Assembly (NCBI RefSeq): GCF_003991355.1
Contig: NZ_RCSU01000014.1
Coordinates: forward strand, 62,001-126,000
Source of the DNA: Pseudoflavitalea rhizosphaerae
GTDB lineage: Bacteria; Bacteroidota; Bacteroidia; Chitinophagales; Chitinophagaceae
DNA length: 64,000 nt
Reading direction: 5' to 3'
This document shows positions 58,097-64,000 of the stretch, piece after piece (position 1 is the first letter of the stretch; each line of letters opens with the position of its first letter). The position numbers and the translations under genes were made by a program. The notes beneath the pieces were generated by a model that was not told where the DNA came from, did not search any database, and was given only the letters and a program-made list of their open reading frames with translations.

Positions 58097-58762
58097 ATGG
58101 TGAATACAGAAGCATACAAGAAGCTGAAAGAAGAATTGGATCAGAAAGGAGTTACCCTGGTGGCCGTTTCCAAGATCAAACCTGTATCGGATATCAAAAA
58201 ACTCTATGATCTCGGTCAGCGGGATTTTGGCGAGAACTATGTACAGGAGCTGGTGGAAAAGCAACCACAGCTGCCTGCAGATATGCGCTGGCATTTCATC
58301 GGACATCTTCAATCCAACAAAGTAAAATACATCGCTCCCTTCGTGTACCTGATCCATGGGGTGGACAGTCAGAAATTATTGAAGGAGATCAATAAACAGG
58401 CAGCGAAGCTTAACAGGGTGATCCCTGTGCTGCTGCAGGTGTATATCGCGCGGGAAGAATCCAAGTTCGGGCTGGACGCCGAAGAACTGGAAGCGGTGCT
58501 GACCTCAGAAGAAACGGCCTCCTTCAAAAATATCCGCATTGAAGGACTGATGGGAATGGCTTCTTTTACCAGTAATACAGATGCTGTGCGCGCAGAATTC
58601 AAAACATTAAAGGGCCTGGCCGACCGCTGGGCATCCCATATCACAGAAAATATTCAACTGAAAACACTATCCTTCGGTATGAGCGGCGATTATGCCATCG
58701 CTATTGAGGAAGGTTCCGATATGGTGAGGATCGGTAGCCTGCTTTTCGGCGCACGGAACTGA
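58097..58762 (+). CDS. YggS/PROSC-type PLP homeostasis protein
   Basis: The 221-residue cytoplasmic protein binds PLP on a lysine in LVAVSKIKP (Lys26). It follows the alanine racemase-like barrel of the YggS family: DFGENYVQELVEKQ, WHFIGHLQSNKVKYI, REESKFGL, GLMGMASF and the terminal RIGSLLFGAR. Members control PLP levels and have no known enzyme activity. It is slightly shorter than the usual 230 residues. A hairpin with a T-run follows at 58900, probably its terminator. Confidence 0.94.
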   Translation: MVNTEAYKKLKEELDQKGVTLVAVSKIKPVSDIKKLYDLGQRDFGENYVQELVEKQPQLPADMRWHFIGHLQSNKVKYIAPFVYLIHGVDSQKLLKEINKQAAKLNRVIPVLLQVYIAREESKFGLDAEELEAVLTSEETASFKNIRIEGLMGMASFTSNTDAVRAEFKTLKGLADRWASHITENIQLKTLSFGMSGDYAIAIEEGSDMVRIGSLLFGARN

Positions 58763-58899
58763 TAATCATCGTTCAAAAAATTCCATTCAACCCCTTTTTA
58801 GGTTCAAACGTCGAATAAGTTATGAGCGCCGATGGCCCGGTATTACTTTTACTCCTGTAATTAAATAGTGTTTTTCATAGGTTATTGATTAATGGTAAG

Positions 58900-58922
58900 G
58901 AGCTGTTTCTACAGCTCTTTTT
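58900..58922 (+). terminator. Small rho-independent terminator
   Basis: GAGCTGT-TTCT-ACAGCTC (58900-58917) is followed by five T residues and more T-rich sequence. It is 137 bases past the YggS-type gene and ahead of the glnS promoter. The 58763-58899 part holds no recognisable gene. Confidence 0.75.
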
Positions 58923-58948
58923 GCTTTTGAGGACCAGCCAGTTCCGTC

Positions 58949-58980
58949 TTTGGTCAGCCCGAAGGGAAATAGTAAATTCG
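58949..58980 (+). promoter_or_regulatory. Candidate promoter of glnS
   Basis: TTTG (58949-58952) and TAAATTCG (58973-58980), a near match to TAnnTTTG, are 20 bases apart. The start codon lies 28 bases after the -7 element. Confidence 0.5.
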
Positions 58981-59007
58981 CGGCATAGCACTTAAAGTAA
59001 AGGCACA

Positions 59008-60687
59008 ATGACAGAACCATTAAAAGAAGCTGAAAAGAGCCGCAATTTCCTGGAAGAGATCGTTGAAGAGGACCTGAAATCAGGTAAATACACTTCCATC
59101 ACCACCCGGTTCCCGCCGGAACCCAATGGCTACCTACACATCGGGCATGCCAAGAGCATCTGCCTGAATTTTGGTCTCGCCCTCAAATATGGCGGTAAGA
59201 CCAATCTCCGTTTTGATGATACCAATCCTGTTACAGAGGATACAGAGTATGTAGACAGTATCAAGGAAGACGTGCAATGGCTGGGATTCCAATGGGCCAA
59301 TGAACTCTACGCCTCCGATTATTTCGATAAATTTTATGAATTCGCCGTTCAGCTGATAAAAGCCGGCCTGGCATATGTAGACGATTCCACTGCGGAGGAG
59401 ATCGCTGCACAGAAAGGAACGCCTACAGAGCCCGGTGTTCGCAATAAATTCTCGGAACGCAGTATCGAAGAGAACCTGCAAATGTTCGAAGAGATGAAAG
59501 CAGGGAAATACAAAGACGGCGAGAAAGTATTGCGCGCAAAGATCGATATGGGCTCTCCGAATATGCATTTCCGTGATCCGATCATGTACCGGATCAAACA
59601 TGCGCATCACCACCGTACCGGCGACAAATGGTGCATCTACCCGATGTACGATTTTGCGCATGGCCAGAGTGATTCCATCGAGCAGATCACGCATTCGATC
59701 TGTACACTGGAATTCATTCCCCATCGTCCGCTGTACGACTGGTTCATCGAGAAACTTGGCATCTTCCCATCCCATCAGTATGAGTTCGCGCGCCTCAACC
59801 TCACGTATAACGTGATGAGCAAGCGCAAGCTCAAGCAACTGGTGGCCGAGAAATATGTAACGGGCTGGGACGATCCCCGCATGATCACTATCGCCGGCCT
59901 TCGCCGCAGGGGCTATACGCCGGAGTCCATCCGCGAGCTCTGCGAAAAGATCGGTGTGGTGAAACGTGATAGCCTGATCGAAATGAGCCTGCTGGAGTTC
60001 TGTATCCGTGAGCATCTCAACAAGATCGCGCTGCGTCGAATGGTGGTGTTCGATCCGTTGAAAGTAGTGATCACCAACTATCCGGAAGGACAATCAGAAA
60101 TGGTGCATAGCGAAGACAACCCGGAAGATCCAAACGCCGGCAGTCGTGAAATTCCATTCAGCAGGGAATTATATATCGAGAAAGAAGATTTCATGGAAGT
60201 TGCTCCCAAGAAATTCTTCCGCCTTGCGCCGGGGCAAATGGTCCGTCTGAAAAGTGCCTACATCATCAAATGTGATGAAGTGATCAAAGACGATGCAGGC
60301 AATATCACCGAGCTACGCTGCTCTTATATTCCCGAAAGCAAGAGCGGTTCCGATACTTCCGGCATCAACGTGAAAGGAACCCTGCACTGGGTAAGCGTTC
60401 CCACTGCCATCAACTGCGAGCTCAGGTTGTACGACCGCCTCTTCAAGGTGGAAGACATGCTGAATGACGACAGGCCTTATACGGAATGCATCAATCCTGA
60501 ATCACTGGTCACTATCACCAGTGCTTATGCGGAGCCAGCGCTGAAGAAGGCTAAATTCGATGACCGCTATCAGTTCCTGAGAAAAGGATATTTCTGCCTG
60601 GATAATGACACCAGCGAGGAGAAGATGATCTTCAACAGAACTGTAACCTTGAAAGACGGCTGGGCAAAGGAACAGAAGAAAGGATAA
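59008..60687 (+). CDS. glnS: Glutaminyl-tRNA synthetase
   Basis: The 559-residue class I synthetase charges tRNA-Gln. It has the HIGH motif in [15 protein letters not shown] (His44 to His47), the family sequence [23 protein letters not shown] for the acceptor-stem region, the KMSKS equivalent [10 protein letters not shown] (near 272-281) and [18 protein letters not shown]. The C-terminal beta-barrel anticodon domain (about 345-555) is complete. A direct GlnRS suggests that this organism need not use the transamidation route for Gln-tRNA. It is a single gene with its own terminator. Confidence 0.97.
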   Translation: MTEPLKEAEKSRNFLEEIVEEDLKSGKYTSITTRFPPEPNGYLHIGHAKSICLNFGLALKYGGKTNLRFDDTNPVTEDTEYVDSIKEDVQWLGFQWANELYASDYFDKFYEFAVQLIKAGLAYVDDSTAEEIAAQKGTPTEPGVRNKFSERSIEENLQMFEEMKAGKYKDGEKVLRAKIDMGSPNMHFRDPIMYRIKHAHHHRTGDKWCIYPMYDFAHGQSDSIEQITHSICTLEFIPHRPLYDWFIEKLGIFPSHQYEFARLNLTYNVMSKRKLKQLVAEKYVTGWDDPRMITIAGLRRRGYTPESIRELCEKIGVVKRDSLIEMSLLEFCIREHLNKIALRRMVVFDPLKVVITNYPEGQSEMVHSEDNPEDPNAGSREIPFSRELYIEKEDFMEVAPKKFFRLAPGQMVRLKSAYIIKCDEVIKDDAGNITELRCSYIPESKSGSDTSGINVKGTLHWVSVPTAINCELRLYDRLFKVEDMLNDDRPYTECINPESLVTITSAYAEPALKKAKFDDRYQFLRKGYFCLDNDTSEEKMIFNRTVTLKDGWAKEQKKG

Positions 60688-60713
60688 TAATAGAATAGTG
60701 CAAAAATACAATG

Positions 60714-60740
60714 GCCGCTTCCGGAGGGAGCGGCTTTTTT
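60714..60740 (+). terminator. Rho-independent terminator after glnS
   Basis: GCCGCTTCC-GGA-GGGAGCGGC (60714-60734, one unpaired base) is followed by six T residues, 27 bases past glnS. Confidence 0.9.
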
Positions 60741-60760
60741 GTTGGAAAAAAAGAGGTGGA

Positions 60761-61426
60761 TCAATTCAAATATCCCCTGTATCCTTTTCCATCCACTACC
60801 TGATTGATCGGTTTATTCAATGCCGGGTTGGTAACAAAAAAGAGCAATGCGGATAATATACCTGCAATCACAGGAACGAAATGATTGAATGCAATGGTGA
60901 GCAGAAAACCAGTTATGAAAATGATCAGACAGTGTAACCTTGCATCGATGGCGAAGAAAATTCTTTTACCCAGGTGTATTCTCGTTGAATAGTCTTCTTC
61001 AAATTCATTTTCATACATGCCCCAGATCCATGCCGGTGGTCTATCGCCAAATGTTTCCTGATAAATTTTCCGGGATTGCAGATAATGATCGAAAAGCCAG
61101 TCGGGATCATCGTTTTCTCCTTTTTCACCTCTTGATCTTTTGATCCAGTGGCCCGGCATAATCCTGTAAAGATCGCGGAAGCTCATCGGATAATATTCCA
61201 TGTGCAGGCTCCAAGCAAGGTCAACAATTTTGGGTGGTACAATCAGGAATGGTTTTGTAGCGCAGAGGAAAAGAAATTTCTTGTATTCCTCAACAATCTC
61301 CTGCATTTGCTCCTCTGTCCAGTTACCGTACCTGGCCAGCCGGTTGTAGTAAGTTTCAACTGAATTGGGTTCATTGAAGGGAAAATTATCGATCATTTGC
61401 CAGGCTGGGTATTCTTTGAATTGCAT
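60761..61426 (-). CDS. GRDP/DUF1399-like membrane protein, paralogue 2
   Basis: I chose the ATG at 61426 (MQFKEYPAWQMID) because it aligns with the start of the upstream paralogue; a longer frame begins at 61480. The 221 residues have an N-terminal helical domain with EEYKKFLFLCATKPFL and a tryptophan/histidine motif IVDLAWSLHMEYYP, which resembles the D-x-x-W-H-x-H pattern of glycine-rich domain proteins (GRDP-like). Two membrane helices follow (about 160-178 and 183-198). It lacks the Cys-rich tail of its neighbour and ends VVDGKGYRGYLN. Function is unknown. Thirty-eight bases separate it from the upstream gene. Confidence 0.6.
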   Translation of the reverse strand: MQFKEYPAWQMIDNFPFNEPNSVETYYNRLARYGNWTEEQMQEIVEEYKKFLFLCATKPFLIVPPKIVDLAWSLHMEYYPMSFRDLYRIMPGHWIKRSRGEKGENDDPDWLFDHYLQSRKIYQETFGDRPPAWIWGMYENEFEEDYSTRIHLGKRIFFAIDARLHCLIIFITGFLLTIAFNHFVPVIAGILSALLFFVTNPALNKPINQVVDGKGYRGYLN

Positions 61427-61464
61427 TAGGTTTGCTTTTGTTTTCAGGGTTTGTGTTTTTAGTT

Positions 61465-62202
61465 TCAATCTCCTCCGCATCCACTACCGCAGCCCGAGCA
61501 GCCACTGCTGCATCCTCCGCCTCCGCTGCATCCTGAATGTCCATCCGTTGAACATCCGCCACCACAGCCTGCAGAAGAACATCCTGAGCCATTGCTCCTT
61601 TTTGATGATGGACTTGCAATCACCACTGCGGTAAGAAAACCTATCAGCAGATACACGTAATTGCTCGAGACAATGCCCACAATCCCGGCAATTACAAGTA
61701 TGCAGATCGATTGTATCCAGGACTTTTTGGGAATGACCCAGTTTTGTTGCCGGTTGATCCGGGTGAAGTGGATATCGCTGAATCTTTGTTGTGAAGAAGG
61801 CCAGATGTCTTCGGGAGGTTCTGTGAGGAAAGTGTTTCTGTAGAGGGAGAGTGTTCGTTCGTAGTAATCTTCGAATTTTTCCTGTTCCGTGGTTCCGCCT
61901 TCAGTGGGATTGTGGTGGAGTTTTTTGCCGAGCACATTTTCGCAGAGATCGTTCCAGTAGGATTTTGTGTAAGCTAAGTGAAGGTGCCAGGCCTGATCAA
62001 CAGCGTCGGAGGGAGTGCAGGGATGATCTTGTGAAGCGCAGAGGAAAAGGAATTTTTTGTACTCTAATAATACCTGCGAAGCAAATTGAACCGACCAGCT
62101 GTTTTCCCGTGCCAGTCTTTGTTCAAATGATAATGACACATCGGGTGGATCAATTGAAAATATTTCCAATTTTCTCCAGATAGGGTTTTCATTGAATTGC
62201 AT
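61465..62202 (-). CDS. GRDP/DUF1399-like membrane protein with Cys/Gly-rich tail, paralogue 1
   Basis: The 245-residue protein begins MQFNENPIWRKLE and shares the plan of the next gene: LLEYKKFLFLCASQDHP, then AVDQAWHLHLAYTKSYW, then a PPEDIWP segment and two close hydrophobic helices (about 168-185 and 188-200). The final 40 residues are a low-complexity tail of Gly, Ser and eight Cys spaced by three to seven residues (GCSSAGCGGGCS and on). Such tails are seen at the ends of some bacterial membrane proteins and could bind metal or be crosslinked, but that is inference. The tandem pair is probably co-transcribed. Confidence 0.65.
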   Translation of the reverse strand: MQFNENPIWRKLEIFSIDPPDVSLSFEQRLARENSWSVQFASQVLLEYKKFLFLCASQDHPCTPSDAVDQAWHLHLAYTKSYWNDLCENVLGKKLHHNPTEGGTTEQEKFEDYYERTLSLYRNTFLTEPPEDIWPSSQQRFSDIHFTRINRQQNWVIPKKSWIQSICILVIAGIVGIVSSNYVYLLIGFLTAVVIASPSSKRSNGSGCSSAGCGGGCSTDGHSGCSGGGGCSSGCSGCGSGCGGD

Positions 62203-62259
62203 AAAGAACTCTTTTTCAAAAATAGAATGCCAATATGAACTGAATGTTAAGCCGACGAT

Positions 62260-63576
62260 CTATTTCCCCTGTGCTTTCAGTTTTGCATAATCAAATACCA
62301 GCTGGCAAAAGGCTTTCACGCCTATATCCAACTGGCTGTCATCCACATAAAAATCAGGTGTATGGTGTCCCGGCGCTTTGGAATTATCTGTTCCTTTGGG
62401 CATGCCGCCAATGTAAAAAAAGAAGGAAGGTGCTTTCGTTCCGTAGTACGAAAAATCCTCTGCGCCGGTTACCCATGCACGTTCGGAGACATTCTCTTTT
62501 CCTGCAGCTGTTTCCAGCGATGGCGTCATCAGTTTCACCAAAGCAGGGTCATTGTAGGTGACCAGTGTTTTTGTATCGATATGCACATCCGCGGTGGCGC
62601 CGTAAGTGCTGGCGATGCCGGTAGCCATTTTTTTGATACGATCATGCGTTTCCTGTTGCATTTTGTTGTCGAGCGTTCTGATGGTTCCTTCCAGCATCGC
62701 TTCCTCGGGCATGATATTCGGACGAACGCCGCTGCTGAATTTACCGACAGTGATCACCACCGGCGCTTTGGGCAATTCTGACTGACGGCTTACGATGGTT
62801 TGCAAACCATTGATGATGGCAGTAGCTGCCACTATAGGATCTACGCCTTTCCAGGGCTGTGATCCATGAGCTTGTTTTCCTTTCACCTGGATGGTGAACC
62901 AATCGGATGAGGCCATAAAGGCCCCGGATTTGTACTGAATTTTTCCTACTTCAATTTCGGATTGAATATGCATTCCAAAGATGGCGTCCACTTTCGGATT
63001 GTCCATTACACCTTCTTTCACCATCAGCGCCGCGCCGCCTTCTTCATCACCGGGAGGACCTTCTTCGGCTGGTTGGAATATGAACTTTACGGTACCCGGC
63101 ACATCTTTCTTTATGGAAGACAGTAGCTGTGCTGTACCAAGCAACATCGACACATGTGTATCATGTCCACAGGCATGCATCACGGGAACAGTTTGTCCCA
63201 AATAGTCTGCTGTAACTGTTGATTTGAAGGGAAGCTCCACTCTTTCTTTTACAGGAAGCGCATCCATGTCTGCACGCAAAGCCACAACAGGACCGGGTTT
63301 CCCGCCTTTAAGGATTGCCACTACGCCGGTTTTGGCGATGCCGGTTTGCACTTCTAATCCGAATGAGCGAAGGAGTTCGGCCACATAAGCGGCTGTGTTC
63401 ACTTCACGGTTGCTCAGTTCAGGATGCTGATGGATATGTCTTCTCCATTCGATCAGTTTGGGCTTGAGGGATTCCGCTTTTGCGTGTATGCTGGCCGTTG
63501 CAGGTTGTGCTACAACGTTAGTAAGGCTGGTAAAGAATAATAGAAGGGTAGAGGCGGCTACCAAGATTTTCTGCAT
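62260..63576 (-). CDS. M20 family metallo-amidohydrolase, exported
   Basis: ATG 63576 (MQKILVAASTLLLFFTSLTN) opens a signal peptide and gives 438 residues; ATG 63582 would add two. The M20D hydrolase motifs are present: RRHIHQHPELSNRE (about 45-58), ALRADMDALPV, HACGHDTHVSMLLG with the metal ligands, EEGPPGDEEGGAALM (catalytic Glu) and GAEDFSYYGTKAPSFFFYIGG. Relatives cleave N-acyl amino acids, hippurate or amidated indole compounds. The substrate is not predictable. It follows the GNAT gene after 43 bases. Confidence 0.93.
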   Translation of the reverse strand: MQKILVAASTLLLFFTSLTNVVAQPATASIHAKAESLKPKLIEWRRHIHQHPELSNREVNTAAYVAELLRSFGLEVQTGIAKTGVVAILKGGKPGPVVALRADMDALPVKERVELPFKSTVTADYLGQTVPVMHACGHDTHVSMLLGTAQLLSSIKKDVPGTVKFIFQPAEEGPPGDEEGGAALMVKEGVMDNPKVDAIFGMHIQSEIEVGKIQYKSGAFMASSDWFTIQVKGKQAHGSQPWKGVDPIVAATAIINGLQTIVSRQSELPKAPVVITVGKFSSGVRPNIMPEEAMLEGTIRTLDNKMQQETHDRIKKMATGIASTYGATADVHIDTKTLVTYNDPALVKLMTPSLETAAGKENVSERAWVTGAEDFSYYGTKAPSFFFYIGGMPKGTDNSKAPGHHTPDFYVDDSQLDIGVKAFCQLVFDYAKLKAQGK

Positions 63577-63619
63577 GAGCATTCCGGTTTTGGTATGCTG
63601 AAAATAATCAAAAAATGGA

Positions 63620-64000
63620 TTAGCTCCAATCCCAGAGTACAACAGCCCATTCGTCCATTTCATCCTGGTGGATATGGATGGTTTTGAAACCTACGCGCTC
63701 ATGCGCCCGCATGGAGCGGAGATTTCGGGTTGCGATCTCTGTAACGATGCAGTCGAAATCCTTGCTGTAACTGGACTTATGCTGTTTATAAAGTGCATCG
63801 AAAACACCCTGTCCGCGCCAGGCTTCCGCAACACATATCTGTCCCATTACATAAAATTTATATTCACCGAGCGTGCGGCCATTCCATGGAGTTTGATCGA
63901 AAGAGCTGAACATGGGTTCGAGATCGGGAACAATATAGCGGCATTCCCTGGGCATCGTGAGTGCGTAACCGGCAAGCTGATGACCGTCCACTGCAATGAT
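63620..64000 (-). CDS. GNAT family N-acetyltransferase, 5' end outside the window
   Basis: The frame runs in from the right edge (IIAVDGHQLAGYAL) and stops at 63620-63622. The GNAT acetyl-CoA loop is MGQICVAEAWRGQGVFDALY, a Q/R-x-x-G-x-G/A type, followed by IATRNLRSMRAHERVGFKTIHI, the typical late strand of the fold. About 126 residues are inside the window; the first strands are missing. The substrate is unknown. It is probably in one transcript with the M20 hydrolase. Confidence 0.85.
   Translation of the reverse strand: MIAVDGHQLAGYALTMPRECRYIVPDLEPMFSSFDQTPWNGRTLGEYKFYVMGQICVAEAWRGQGVFDALYKQHKSSYSKDFDCIVTEIATRNLRSMRAHERVGFKTIHIHQDEMDEWAVVLWDWS

Noticed and set aside
57901-58209. Open frames through family A repeats (also 12084-12302, 42437-42634, 48471-48714, 50663-51007) giving similar peptides
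   Set aside because: The peptides arise from translating the palindromic repeat in several frames; they have no start context and run into neighbouring genes. They are non-coding.
58763-58899. Possible tRNA because of a GGTTCAAA word near 58800
   Set aside because: No acceptor stem, anticodon arm or CCA end can be built around it.

Overview
The window looks like a chromosomal segment from a Bacteroidota bacterium, most likely a Chitinophagaceae relative. This is inferred from several signs: type IX secretion (T9SS) C-terminal sorting tails on two secreted proteins, promoter motifs of the TAnnTTTG type, almost no Shine-Dalgarno sequences, bacillithiol synthesis (bshB1), GH20/GH16 glycan hydrolases, a DUF6934 protein and a TPR/beta-barrel/HU-like gene set. 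Base composition is balanced. No rRNA, tRNA, CRISPR array, transposase or phage gene was seen.

Layout. 1-6.5 kb: the end of a histidine phosphatase, a DUF6934 gene with a 59-codon partner, a dehydrogenase-complex E2 subunit, cinA, a PBP4-type dacB, a thioesterase and a DoxX protein. 6.7-12.1 kb: a three-gene cell-envelope set (1008-residue TPR protein, outer-membrane barrel, HU-like membrane protein). 12.3-20.3 kb: a methyltransferase, two tandem glutaminyl cyclotransferases (one broken), an M43 protease, an FAD oxidoreductase, a DUF4197 lipoprotein and a T9SS cargo protein. 20.7-35.9 kb: lpdA, a serine hydrolase, bshB1, a desaturase, the agmatine-to-putrescine pair aguB-aguA, a decayed MntA/HepT module, thrC with a LysR regulator, a universal stress protein, GH20 and GH16 enzymes.

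36.0-54.4 kb is the centre of interest. A complete histidine pathway and a complete tryptophan pathway lie on one strand as hisGDC - (PQQ-type sugar dehydrogenase, cytochrome c) - hisB - trpEGDCFBA - hisHAF-hisIE - TlpA-like - RmlD-like. The trp operon is thus nested inside the his operon. Each half has its own attenuator. One leader peptide carries five His codons and the other three Trp codons in a row. Each is followed by a rho-independent terminator and by an alternative pairing that overlaps the leader stop codon. Both leader start codons lie only a few bases after a TAnnTTTG element, so the leader peptides are probably translated from almost leaderless mRNAs.

54.4-64 kb: an unknown secreted protein, arginase, an acyl-CoA dehydrogenase, a YggS-type PLP protein, glnS, two tandem paralogous membrane proteins (one with a Cys/Gly tail), an M20 amidohydrolase and a GNAT fragment.

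Two families of non-coding hairpin repeats run through the window. Family A (six full copies of about 110-125 bp and one remnant) is made of four small TCGCC-n3/4-GGCGA hairpins that also fold into one long palindrome. Three copies sit inside the his/trp cluster, two of them between genes of the operon (trpB/trpA and hisA/hisF). Family B (three copies of about 150 bp) has a shared core enclosed by a base stem that is different in each copy but well paired within it. I do not recognise either family by name.
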